A DNA stretch of 64,000 nt, taken from contig NZ_CP042434.1 of NCBI RefSeq assembly GCF_007971385.1, positions 4,402,001 through 4,466,000 of the forward strand, read 5' to 3'. Under the pieces are notes generated by a model. It did no database searches, was not told the origin of the DNA, and saw nothing but the letters and a program-made list of their open reading frames with translations. Position 1 is the stretch's first letter. Each line of letters begins with the position of its first letter. This stretch comes from Arachidicoccus ginsenosidivorans (GTDB lineage Bacteria; Bacteroidota; Bacteroidia; Chitinophagales; Chitinophagaceae). The translations under genes and the position numbers were made by a program. Positions 8,252 through 17,001 of this stretch are shown in pieces.

Positions 8252-9130
8252 TCAGGATAAAGATATCAAAAAGAAAATAAAGCCAAGGCTGACCGATAAA
8301 TAACCAGATAAACAGGAAATCACCCTTGTATTGAACTGGATGATATTGGTATATTTCATCAGTGGCCGGTTGGCCATTAAAAAGTCGGCTCTTAACTCCG
8401 GCGTCATAAAATCAGGTTCTGTTCTCAATTTATGCAAAAATTTCTGCAACCACGGAGATGCACTTTCCTGGATTTTGGTATAATTATGATAGGTTTTCAT
8501 GGCAAAGCGGCGGATACCTGTAAAATCATTAATCTGCTTTTCCACTTCTTTGCTATTATCAAATTCACTACCGCTATCTCCTTTCAGAAAATACAAGTAT
8601 AAATTACGGTAGTAATCCGCCATGGCCGATTGAATCACGTGTGAAAAACCAGACACAACTGCCAAAATCCAGACCAGTGGAGACCAGCCTTCATTGATCA
8701 GCCTGAGCGATAAGGCGATGGCAATGGCACCGAACCAAAAATCGCCGGCAATACCGTCCAGTATTCTGCCAAACCGGCTTTTATTATCAGTAAGTCTGGC
8801 TAGTTGGCCATCAGCACTATCCAACGAGTTGGCGAAGATTAACAGCAGCATGCCAACTATGTTGATCCAGATATTATTCCAGTAAAACAAAATACCAGCC
8901 ACTACGCCGATATAAATACTGGTGATAGTGACCGTATTGGGTGTGATATTTAGTTTGGCGCATGCCTTGGCAATACGCAGGCCAATAGGACGGTAAAACC
9001 AGATATCAATTTTCTCTTCTGTGTCACGGCTTTTTAAGGAAGCTGCAAATTCACTGGCAGCTGCCTGCGCCCTTTCTTGTTCGTCGATTTTTAATTGTTC
9101 TTCTACTTGATTACTCATGGCTTCTTGCAA
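8252..9130 (-). CDS. CDP-alcohol phosphatidyltransferase family enzyme (inositol-lipid synthase candidate)
   Basis: A membrane enzyme that joins a CDP-activated alcohol to a second alcohol. The 292 residues include an N-terminal charged tail (1-45), several membrane helices, and the CAP motif: D104, D107, G108, A111-R112, G121, D125, D130. The first part fits D-x2-D-G-x2-A-R-x8-G-x3-D exactly, but the last aspartate is spaced x4 rather than the usual x3. The neighbouring nucleotidyltransferase suggests that the donor is CDP-inositol and the acceptor a diacylglycerol or ceramide, not CDP-diacylglycerol plus inositol phosphate. The start at 9130 is followed 3 codons later by another Met. Confidence 0.87.
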   Translation of the reverse strand: MQEAMSNQVEEQLKIDEQERAQAAASEFAASLKSRDTEEKIDIWFYRPIGLRIAKACAKLNITPNTVTITSIYIGVVAGILFYWNNIWINIVGMLLLIFANSLDSADGQLARLTDNKSRFGRILDGIAGDFWFGAIAIALSLRLINEGWSPLVWILAVVSGFSHVIQSAMADYYRNLYLYFLKGDSGSEFDNSKEVEKQINDFTGIRRFAMKTYHNYTKIQESASPWLQKFLHKLRTEPDFMTPELRADFLMANRPLMKYTNIIQFNTRVISCLSGYLSVSLGFIFFLISLS

Positions 9131-9166
9131 GGTATGATGTCTAAATGTCTGCTTATAAGTAAATGT

Positions 9167-10230
9167 TTATTTATCAGCGGCTTTGTTGTTATGCACTGGT
9201 TTAGGGCGCTGCTTGTTACGGTCAGCATGTTCCTGCATCGCTACAACCGTTGCTGTGCGAGCCGTACTTGCTGGAACTGCCTTTTGCCCATTGGTACTTT
9301 GATTAAAAGCTGTTTTTGGCTGAAAGAGACTAGTCGTCTGCTTTTGCGTTGCACTGTCTATTGCCTGGGTCAGCAGCTGGTAAATGGCTGCGGCCGCCTG
9401 CTTTCTGCAGGGTGCAAAGCTAGGCCAGTCATTAAAATCAATTATGGCTATATTGCCTGATGCATCTATAACAGCGTCTCCGCCATAGATAGGCACCTGT
9501 GCTGCCACGGCTGTCTTGTCCGCGAGCGCACGCAGGGCTGATTGATTAAACTTAAAATGCTTTGTTTCTCCATTAATTGCCTCAAATTCCTTGTATTTAT
9601 AATGGCCCTTTTCGTATGGATACAGCCAGTGGAAAAATCAGTACCGCTGACCCCGTAAAATTTAATCAAATCACCGGCCAGGTGACTGGAGGCGACTACT
9701 TCTGCTATATTTCTTGCCTTAAATGCTGCCAGTAGTTCAGTCGCCTCTTCCGGATTTCCAGCAAAGACGACGTCTTCTTTAATGATTGCATGGAAATCCC
9801 CTCGCTTAAGCCATAAACCGTGCCCCTGATCTAGCTTTTGCAAATCCTTCCTATCATACCCCTGGGTAGGGATAATCAAGCTGGGAGCAGTTGCAATGTT
9901 ACTGTTCAGTAAGATCCGGGTAATATTGGATCTAAAACAATGTTCAATACCATCAGGGCTATTGAGCATGGCTATTTGCTGACCATAGGTCTTTTGAATG
10001 GATTGTAGCCGGGAAAGCACTTCTGGATTGCGGGACATGGAAAAAATCAGCCGGGTATCTTTAAAGGTATCTGTTTTATGCTCGGACTTTAAAAATTCGT
10101 GCTCATGATAGGTCGTCAGCACTGCCCCACGCTCTTTAAGAAGATCCGCCACCATTTGAAAAATGGTGGCATCGTTGTTAATATGGTTGGGTGAGTGCTT
10201 TACTGCCCTTTTTATACCGATTACCTGCAT
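9167..10230 (-). CDS. ATP-grasp-like protein of the inositol-lipid operon (one-base frameshift)
   Basis: Frame one runs from 10230 to about 9640. There, GATTTTTCC has T5 where T6 would join it to the second frame, which ends at 9167. The restored product is about 354 residues. The N-terminal part (IGIKRAVKHSPNHINND) is of unknown fold. Later features (GLWLKRGDFHAIIKEDVVF, then GGDAVIDASGNIAIIDFND) resemble an ATP-grasp nucleotide- and metal-binding core. The Gln/Lys/Pro-rich tail of about 65 residues looks disordered. It lies between the nucleotidyltransferase (34 bp) and the CDP-alcohol transferase (36 bp). ATP-grasp enzymes include ITPK-type inositol phosphate kinases, so a kinase or ligase acting on the head group is possible. 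Confidence 0.7.
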
Positions 10231-10264
10231 GTATCTTAAGTAAGTGTCTTAATAATCAATTGTT

Positions 10265-11011
10265 CTACTTTATCCCAAATCCTTCCCTTTTAGCCAGGTT
10301 ATTTTCTAATAATGCCTTTGCTAAAGCAATATCACTGACATGATCAATATCAATGATCCTGCCTAAATCATAGGCCTTCAGATTTAAGCCTGCATTAAGG
10401 AGTGCCTGTTGATAATTGCGCATTTTGCTGACCTGTGCCTGCATGGCCGTTTCTGCTACCTGGAGTGCTTTATTTCTGAATAGATAAATACCTCCGGAGA
10501 TCCATGGCTGTCCTGGCAGTGGGTCACTGGCGAACTTTGTAATCTTAAAATCGGGATCTATATAAACATGTAATGGCTTGTCGTCCTCTACATAAGAAGT
10601 GACAGCCATTAGCCCGTCCAGTTCCTTTTGTTGTTTAAACGCGTCAATATACCCTTTAAAGGCCTCTTCTCTGAATACAGGATCGATCGTGGAAATACAG
10701 ACCGCTGACTGATCCTCGGGTGCCATCTTGTTCGCCAGCGCATAAAAGCTGTGAAAAGAACTAGGCGTGTCTTTGTATAGGATCTTTATAGGTGTGCCGG
10801 CTAGATTTGGCAGGCTTTCAATAAACTGGCCCACCTCAATTTCTGCGTTATTTAAGATAATATAAATGGATGTAGCATTATTTGCCTGAAAAATACGGAT
10901 CAGGCGCTGGATTAAGGCTTCCCCGGCAATTTGTACCATCGGTTTAAACCCCTGGAAACCGTCTGCCCTTAATCTGGAACCCGCTCCTGCTGCAATAATG
11001 CCATATACCAT
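10265..11011 (-). CDS. Sugar-phosphate-type nucleotidyltransferase, probably for inositol phosphate
   Basis: A cytosolic NTP_transferase-family protein of 248 residues. The N-terminal nucleotide-binding signature AAGAGSRL is at residues 7-14, followed by KPMVQIAGEALIQRLI; metal-binding Asp candidates are in CISTIDPVF and the late GRIIDIDHVSD. It is the first gene of the minus-strand operon. MobA-like and GlmU-like enzymes share this fold, but the partner CDP-alcohol phosphotransferase and the nearby ino1 make CTP:inositol-1-phosphate cytidylyltransferase the best proposal, as in archaeal inositol-lipid or di-inositol-phosphate synthesis. Substrate not shown by sequence. Confidence 0.8.
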   Translation of the reverse strand: MVYGIIAAGAGSRLRADGFQGFKPMVQIAGEALIQRLIRIFQANNATSIYIILNNAEIEVGQFIESLPNLAGTPIKILYKDTPSSFHSFYALANKMAPEDQSAVCISTIDPVFREEAFKGYIDAFKQQKELDGLMAVTSYVEDDKPLHVYIDPDFKITKFASDPLPGQPWISGGIYLFRNKALQVAETAMQAQVSKMRNYQQALLNAGLNLKAYDLGRIIDIDHVSDIALAKALLENNLAKREGFGIK

Positions 11012-11155
11012 ATCAAAAATTTGTGTGCAAAGATAAGCCAGCCAGGCCTTTTAACCCTTAAATTTTAATGCAATTACCAAAATAATCGTTTAAACATCGT
11101 TTTAGATCGGTAAATGACATAGCGGCCTTTTGACCAGGCGGATTTAAAAGGGGCA

Positions 11156-13129
11156 TTATAAGCCGGCCTCTAATGCCATAATCTGATCAAAAAGAGCTTC
11201 ATAGTCTTTTTCGGCCTGGGCCAGTTGGGCTTTCGCCTCGGCATACTGTTGTTCCAGTTTACTGAATTTGTCCGCCTGAGCATAAGTTTCCGGCCTGGAC
11301 ATTTCCAGTTCGATGGCTGTTTGCCTGGTCTTAAGGCTGTCAATGAGCTCTTCTGCTTTTTCCATTTGCTTTTGACAGCGCTGCAAGGTCTTTTTCTGCT
11401 CTCTGTCCAGATTTATGGGTTCTGGCTTAGCTTTTTCTTTGGTTTTACTAACAGGTGCTATCACGGGTTGTTTTGTCTCTTGTGACGAAACATTACCCAT
11501 GGATTGCTTTTCCAGTTGTTTTTGCCTTTCCGCCATCAAGGCTTTCCATTCCATGTATTCCGCATAGCTGCCTTTGAACTCTTTGATTTCATAACCATCT
11601 ATTTCCCAGATCTTATTGGCTGTTTTGCTGATAAAATAACGGTCGTGGCTAACAAAAATCAAACTGCCCTCATATTTTGTTAAGGCGGTCGCCAACAGAT
11701 CTACCGAATGCATATCCAGGTGGTTGGTCGGTTCATCCAGCATCAGGAAGTTGGATTTGCTGGCAATGACTTTGGCCAGGGCCACCCTGGCCTTCTCGCC
11801 GCCGCTTAAAATCTTGATTTTCTTATCAATATCATCTCCGCCGAACATAAAACCACCGAGTAAGCTGCGTAGTTCCAACTCCGTTTTACCGCTACCGCAG
11901 CCTTGCATCTCCTCAATAATGGTATTTTCCAGATTTAAACTCTCCAGCTGGTGCTGGGCATAGAAGCTTTCTTCCACGTTATGACCCCAGATTCGCTCAC
12001 CCTCAAAGGGTTCCGTATCGGCAATCATTCTAAGTAAGGTAGATTTACCCTTGCCATTCGCACCAATTAAGGCAATTTTGTCCCCCCGATCGATTTCTGC
12101 ACTGGCATTTTTTACAATAATTCTATCGCCGAAGGCTTTTGTAACGTCTTTAAGGGTTACCAGGATTTTCCCTGGCTGTTTATCGATCTGAAAATTGATG
12201 CGCAAATTAGGCCTTTCTACCTCTACCTGCTCGATACGGTCAATCTTATCAAGTCGTTTCATGGCAGACTGGGCCTGAGCCGCTTTAGTGGCCTTGGCCC
12301 TGAAGCGCTCAATAAACCTTTCTTGCTGTTTGATATAGTCTTGTTGGTTTTCATAGGCACGCTGTTGCATTTCTATGCGGAGTTCCTTTTCTTTTTGATA
12401 ATAGGCGTAATCTCCCGTATAGATATGTAATTGCTGCTGATAAAGCTCTACGATTTTGTTGACCATTTTATTGAGGAAGAACTGGTCATGGGACACAATG
12501 ACTACACTTCCCTTGTAACCAGACAGGTATCTTTCCAGCCATTCAATGGATGGTAAATCCAGGTGGTTGGTTGGTTCATCCAGTAATAATACATCTGGCT
12601 GTTGCAGGATCATTTTTGCCAGCAGCACCCGCATCCGCCAACCCCCGCTAAAGGTTTTATAAGGTCGTAGTAATTCTTCATTGCTAAAACCAAGGCCATG
12701 CAATACTTCTTCTGTGCGGTGCTGGATGGTATAACCATCGAGAACATCCATTTCATGGAGATAATCGGTGTATTTTTCCAGTAGTTTTTCGTTGCTGTCA
12801 TTTTCTAATATGATCCCCAATCGTTCGATTTCTTTTTCCAGAAACCGAATCCGCTCAAAGGCACCCGTGGCTACTTCCAGAATGCTTTCCTCGGTATCAA
12901 AACTAAGTAGATCCTGATGCAGATAGCCAATTGTCGTTGATTTACCCCTTTCAACACTGCCACCAGTGGGCAGGTACTGTCCCACCATGACTTTTAAAAG
13001 GGTAGATTTGCCGGTTCCATTATAGCCGATAAGCCCGATTCTTTCTCCCGGATGGATATGCCAGGTGGCGTCTGCTACAATGGTTCGAGCCCCAAATTCA
13101 AATGTTACATTATTAAATCCAACGAGCAT
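11156..13129 (-). CDS. ABC-F family ATP-binding protein
   Basis: A soluble translation-associated ATPase with two ABC domains and no membrane segments. Walker A GYNGTGKST and signature FSGGWRMRV with LLLDEPTNHLD occur in domain 1; GANGKGKST, LSGGEKARVALAK and LMLDEPTNHLD in domain 2. The inter-domain linker is rich in Arg/Gln, and a C-terminal coiled coil (residues about 560-655) resembles the Uup/YdiF type. I choose Met at 13129 (MLVGFNNVTFEFGAR), because the upstream 13 codons lack family similarity; the frame extends to 13168. Expected role: ribosome E-site factor. A second ABC-F gene lies at 28435. Confidence 0.9.
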   Translation of the reverse strand: MLVGFNNVTFEFGARTIVADATWHIHPGERIGLIGYNGTGKSTLLKVMVGQYLPTGGSVERGKSTTIGYLHQDLLSFDTEESILEVATGAFERIRFLEKEIERLGIILENDSNEKLLEKYTDYLHEMDVLDGYTIQHRTEEVLHGLGFSNEELLRPYKTFSGGWRMRVLLAKMILQQPDVLLLDEPTNHLDLPSIEWLERYLSGYKGSVVIVSHDQFFLNKMVNKIVELYQQQLHIYTGDYAYYQKEKELRIEMQQRAYENQQDYIKQQERFIERFRAKATKAAQAQSAMKRLDKIDRIEQVEVERPNLRINFQIDKQPGKILVTLKDVTKAFGDRIIVKNASAEIDRGDKIALIGANGKGKSTLLRMIADTEPFEGERIWGHNVEESFYAQHQLESLNLENTIIEEMQGCGSGKTELELRSLLGGFMFGGDDIDKKIKILSGGEKARVALAKVIASKSNFLMLDEPTNHLDMHSVDLLATALTKYEGSLIFVSHDRYFISKTANKIWEIDGYEIKEFKGSYAEYMEWKALMAERQKQLEKQSMGNVSSQETKQPVIAPVSKTKEKAKPEPINLDREQKKTLQRCQKQMEKAEELIDSLKTRQTAIELEMSRPETYAQADKFSKLEQQYAEAKAQLAQAEKDYEALFDQIMALEAGL

Positions 13130-13282
13130 AGCTGATTTTTTTGTGCTGCAAAAGTAAGCATTTTGCATTGCTCTAAAAATCAGCCGAAGAAGCTAAATAA
13201 TTTTAAGGATGCCTTTTAAAAGTAGTATTGCCATAAGATAACTGATAATCAGTTGCCTTATGGCAATACTACTGAAAGTTGT

Positions 13283-13873
13283 TTATTTTTTTACGATTCC
13301 CAGGGGAAGTACGGTTTTGCCGTAACCACCGTTTATCAGCTCCGCTATTGCCGTATAAATGGCAGAAGCACCACAGATAATGCCTTCATAACCTGCAATT
13401 TTGGTCAGATCTGCATTGCCTGAGAATTCTGCAGCGGAAAGCAGAAAAAACAAAATAGTCAGGGTGCCAAATACCACCTGCAAGGCCCGGTTATTTTTAA
13501 GGGTGGGGAAAAACATCCCAAAAGTAAATACACCCCACAAAAACAGATACCAGCCCATGGATCCACTCATATCCGCCTGGGCGTCCCACCAACCTAACTT
13601 AGGAAGTACAAGCAAACCTACCAGGGTAAGCCAGAAAAATCCGTAAGAGATAAATGCGGTCGTTCCAAAGGTATTGCCTTTCTTCCACTCCATAATGCCT
13701 GCAATCACCTGAGCGATACCACCATAGAAAATACCCATGGCAAGGATCATACTACTTAGCGGGATACAGCCCGCGTTATGGATATTAAGTAAAACGGTGG
13801 TCATGCCAAATCCGAGAAGCCCTAATGGCGCCGGATTGGCGGTTTTGTCAACCTGAATGATTTGATTTTCCAT
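13283..13873 (-). CDS. satP: Acetate uptake transporter, GPR1/FUN34/SatP family
   Basis: A 196-residue inner-membrane protein with six hydrophobic segments. The family signature [14 protein letters not shown] is at residues 13-26, and a conserved [13 protein letters not shown] loop follows the second to third helix. E. coli SatP carries acetate and succinate by proton symport; the length matches. It is monocistronic: the flanking genes are 114 bp and 300 bp away. The 13874-14171 gap is AT-rich and shows nothing I can name. Confidence 0.88.
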   Translation of the reverse strand: MENQIIQVDKTANPAPLGLLGFGMTTVLLNIHNAGCIPLSSMILAMGIFYGGIAQVIAGIMEWKKGNTFGTTAFISYGFFWLTLVGLLVLPKLGWWDAQADMSGSMGWYLFLWGVFTFGMFFPTLKNNRALQVVFGTLTILFFLLSAAEFSGNADLTKIAGYEGIICGASAIYTAIAELINGGYGKTVLPLGIVKK

Positions 13874-14171
13874 TAATTTTTGTTTAAAAATAATGGAAAA
13901 TTTCTATATATATAATAATTTACATAAAAAGAATCCACATTTATCCCACATTTGCCGTTAGTTTACTACTTGTTTTACTGTTAGTTTTTAACCTTTTTCA
14001 ACGCGGCGACCTCCAATGCTGTTTTTAATGCCAGAAAGAGCGATTAAGGATCCTCCAGCCTCGATTTCCATTGCTGAAAACAAATAATTTAATAATTTAA
14101 ATGTGCCCAAAATGAATCCTAACAGTCTCAAATAAAGGCATTTATGCATGTAGTGCCTTATTGTTTCACAC

Positions 14172-14723
14172 TCAAATTTTATTTAAAGGCAGATTTTTTA
14201 GCTTTTTAAGCTTTTTATAAGTCGGGCAATCAGGGTCATGGGCGCCAGGCAGATAACCGGTACTCATCAGAAATTCTCCGGTGATCTCGCCACCAGTAAA
14301 CTTAAAGGTCTTTTTAAACAGTTTTACCCAGTCTGCCTTTTCAAGTGGGTGATGGCTATCCAGCCATGCTTTAAAAGAACCGTGGGATTTTTGTAAATCT
14401 AAAATCACCTTTGCATTATGAATAACGGCCTGTATTTTTAAGCGGTTTCTAATGATGCCTTCATCCAATAAAAGTCGCTGGATGTCTTTGTCTGCATACC
14501 GGGCTATTTTCTTTATATCATAGTTGTGGAAGGCCTTTTTAAAGGCAGATTCTTTTCTAAGAATCGTCGCCCAGGAAAGGCCTGCCTGGTTAATTTCCAA
14601 AATCAGCCTGCCAAATAGCTGGTTGTCATCTTCGAGCGGAAACCCATAGAACTGATCATGATAAATTTTATGAATCAAATCCTTTTGGGCTGTAATATCA
14701 TGGACAAATGTGCAATAGCTCAT
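14172..14723 (-). CDS. tag: DNA-3-methyladenine glycosylase I
   Basis: A cytosolic base-excision repair enzyme removing 3-methyladenine. In this 183-residue protein the zinc-binding set of the Tag family is visible: C4, the His in IYHDQ (about residue 22), and the His and Cys in GAHDPDCP near the C-terminus. The catalytic/recognition region LILEINQAGLSWATIL matches the family, as do the lysine-rich ends. There is no operon partner. The W usually seen just after the first Cys is F here. Confidence 0.88.
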   Translation of the reverse strand: MSYCTFVHDITAQKDLIHKIYHDQFYGFPLEDDNQLFGRLILEINQAGLSWATILRKESAFKKAFHNYDIKKIARYADKDIQRLLLDEGIIRNRLKIQAVIHNAKVILDLQKSHGSFKAWLDSHHPLEKADWVKLFKKTFKFTGGEITGEFLMSTGYLPGAHDPDCPTYKKLKKLKNLPLNKI

Positions 14724-14840
14724 GTGTTATAATTTTTATTGACGGAGGGTAAAATTATGGCAATTTTGATAAAGTTGAGCAGCAATATTAAATGACTGAT
14801 TTTGACCCAACCGGGCCTTTTAAGAGGGGATTTTGTTTTA

Positions 14841-14852
14841 GCAAACGTTTGC
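14841..14852. promoter_or_regulatory. LacI-family-type operator upstream of nagB
   Basis: GCAAACGTTTGC is a perfect 12-bp palindrome with the central CG typical of LacI/GalR-family operators. It lies 75 bp before the glucosamine-6-phosphate deaminase start, near where the promoter should be. A similar site precedes the proline dehydrogenase gene (40030-40045). Confidence 0.45.
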
Positions 14853-14926
14853 CTAGACAGCTATACTTTCGGGTAATTTAAAGTAACTTTACCGCTCACA
14901 TTCACCCATCAAATTCCAAATTAATT

Positions 14927-16831
14927 ATGAACATGGTTGACTCTTTTGAGAAAATCCCTGTGGAAATTTACAAAACTCCCGATGAAGGCTCTTTGGCAGT
15001 TGCCAAAGAAATTGCTGATTTAATCAGGGAGAAGGCGGCTAAAAATGAAAAATGTGTACTGGGCCTGGCCACCGGCTCCACCCCTATCCAGTTGTATGCT
15101 GAGCTAGTGCGCATGCACAAAGAAGAAAACCTGAGTTTTAAAAACGTGGTTTCTTTCAATCTGGATGAGTATTATCCCATTAGCAGAGACTCTATCAACA
15201 GCTACTGGATTTTCATGCATCAGCATTTATTCGATCATGTGGATATGGATCCGGCAAATATCCATATGCCCAATGGAGAACTCGCAAAGGCCGACGTCCG
15301 TGCAGCCTGTGAACAGTATGAAAATATGATCGACCAGGCAGGTGGCATTGATCTGCAGTTGTTAGGACTTGGGCATAATGGCCATATCGGGTTTAATGAA
15401 CCAGGGTCCAGCCTTTTTTCCAAAACAAGGCTGCTTATCCTGGATAACAATACGCGTATTGCGAACTGCCGTGATTTTGTCAACCTGAGCAAAGTACCTC
15501 GTCTGGCGATTACCATGGGGCTGGGCACGATCATGAAATCCAAAAGAATTGTGCTGCTGGCCTGGGGTAATAAAGCGCCAACGGTCGTGATGGCCGTAGA
15601 AGGTCCTGTTACCGATCAGGTGCCAGCCAGTTATCTGCAAATGCATAACAACTGCACTTTTGTGATCGATGAGCTGGCAGCTAGTGAGCTGACCCGCTTT
15701 AAATCTCCCTGGATGTGCGGCAATGTTGAATGGACAGATGGGCTCATGCGTAGAGCCGTGGTCGCCATGGCACTTAAAATCGGCAAACCGATCCTTAGTT
15801 TAACCAACAATGATTATAATGAAAACGGCCTAAGTGATCTTTTGGCCGATAACGGAGATGCCTATGAGATTAATTTGCAGGTATTCTATATGTTGCGTGA
15901 TTCTATTACAGGCTGGCCGGGCGGTAAGCCTGGTGAACCCCGTGCCAACCACCCTGAACGTTCCAATCCATATCCAAAAACTTGTCTGATATTTTCACCA
16001 CATCCCGACGATGATATTATTTCCATGGGCGGGACTTTTATGCGACTCCACGACCAAGGGCATAATGTACATGTCGCCTATCAGACCAGTGGTAATATTG
16101 CGGTCACTGATGAATTTGTGACTCGTTTTCTGGATTTTGCCGTTGGTTTTGATCAACTGACCCGGCAGGACGCCTCTACCAGTAATAAAATACTCAAAGA
16201 AGCGCAGGACTTTATCGCGACGAAAAAGACAAACGATATAGATACAGAGATCATCCGTTCCGTAAAAGGACTGATCCGCCGTTGTGAAGCAAAAGCCACC
16301 TCAAAATATGTGGGACTCCATGATGACCAGATTCATTTTATGAATCTGCCTTTTTATGAGACCGGAACTATCGAGAAAAAACCGATGGGAGAAGATGATA
16401 TTAAGGTGACTATGGAGCTATTAAGAAAAATTAAGCCGCAACAGGTTTACTGTGCAGGTGACCTGGCCGATCCACATGGTACCCATAAAGTTTGCCTGGA
16501 TATTATTTTTGAGAGCATGAGAAGACTCAAGCAACAAGGCGATAGCTGGGTGAAAGATTGTTGGGTATGGCTCTATAAGGGTGCCTGGCAGGAATGGGAT
16601 ATTGCTGAAATAGAAATGGCTGTCCCTATGAGTCCGGATCAGGTAAAAAAGAAACGTTATGGTATCTTTATCCATCAGTCCCAAAAAGACTCCGTGCCGT
16701 TCCAGGGCTCTGACAGCCGTGAATTCTGGCAAAGGGCTGAAGAGCGTAATGCTAATACCGCTGGATTATATGCGCAGCTTGGTCTGACGCAATATGCAGC
16801 GATGGAGGCGTTTGTACGCTGGCACTTTTAA
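14927..16831 (+). CDS. nagB: Glucosamine-6-phosphate deaminase fused to a PIG-L deacetylase-like domain
   Basis: A 634-residue fusion. The N-terminal NagB domain (about 15-275) has LATGSTP, the active-site SFNLDEYYP segment, and GLGHNGHIGFNEPGSS carrying the catalytic histidine; it converts glucosamine 6-phosphate to fructose 6-phosphate and ammonia. From about residue 350 a LmbE/PIG-L domain follows, with the zinc/catalytic motif HPDDD at about 359-363 and later DPHGTHK. Long NagB proteins of this layout are known in Bacteroidota; the second activity is unproven, possibly an N-deacetylase feeding the first domain. A palindromic operator lies upstream and a strong terminator follows. Confidence 0.9.
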   Translation: MNMVDSFEKIPVEIYKTPDEGSLAVAKEIADLIREKAAKNEKCVLGLATGSTPIQLYAELVRMHKEENLSFKNVVSFNLDEYYPISRDSINSYWIFMHQHLFDHVDMDPANIHMPNGELAKADVRAACEQYENMIDQAGGIDLQLLGLGHNGHIGFNEPGSSLFSKTRLLILDNNTRIANCRDFVNLSKVPRLAITMGLGTIMKSKRIVLLAWGNKAPTVVMAVEGPVTDQVPASYLQMHNNCTFVIDELAASELTRFKSPWMCGNVEWTDGLMRRAVVAMALKIGKPILSLTNNDYNENGLSDLLADNGDAYEINLQVFYMLRDSITGWPGGKPGEPRANHPERSNPYPKTCLIFSPHPDDDIISMGGTFMRLHDQGHNVHVAYQTSGNIAVTDEFVTRFLDFAVGFDQLTRQDASTSNKILKEAQDFIATKKTNDIDTEIIRSVKGLIRRCEAKATSKYVGLHDDQIHFMNLPFYETGTIEKKPMGEDDIKVTMELLRKIKPQQVYCAGDLADPHGTHKVCLDIIFESMRRLKQQGDSWVKDCWVWLYKGAWQEWDIAEIEMAVPMSPDQVKKKRYGIFIHQSQKDSVPFQGSDSREFWQRAEERNANTAGLYAQLGLTQYAAMEAFVRWHF

Positions 16832-16862
16832 GGCATAAAGCTTTATTTTTATTGAAATAAGC

Positions 16863-16911
16863 AAAAAGGGCATTACTGTATATCCATTAAAATATCGGTA
16901 ATGCCCTTTTT
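16863..16911 (+). terminator. Rho-independent terminator of nagB
   Basis: The inverted repeat AAAAAGGGCATTAC (16863-16876) / GTAATGCCCTTTTT (16898-16911) ends in a T run. It lies 31 bp after the nagB stop and, being symmetric, could also act on the other strand. Confidence 0.8.
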
Positions 16912-17001
16912 TGTTTGATGTGCAGCGCATTTTTAGTTGGATAGAAGATAAACACAGTCTAATTTGCATGGTGGAAAAGGGTGCATTAGGAAGTTTCGGC
17001 T

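Noticed and set aside
9095-9460. 121-residue plus-strand frame over the ATP-grasp/CDP-alcohol transferase junction
   Set aside because: Composition is Cys/Leu-rich with no family likeness; it is the complement of the conserved minus-strand genes.
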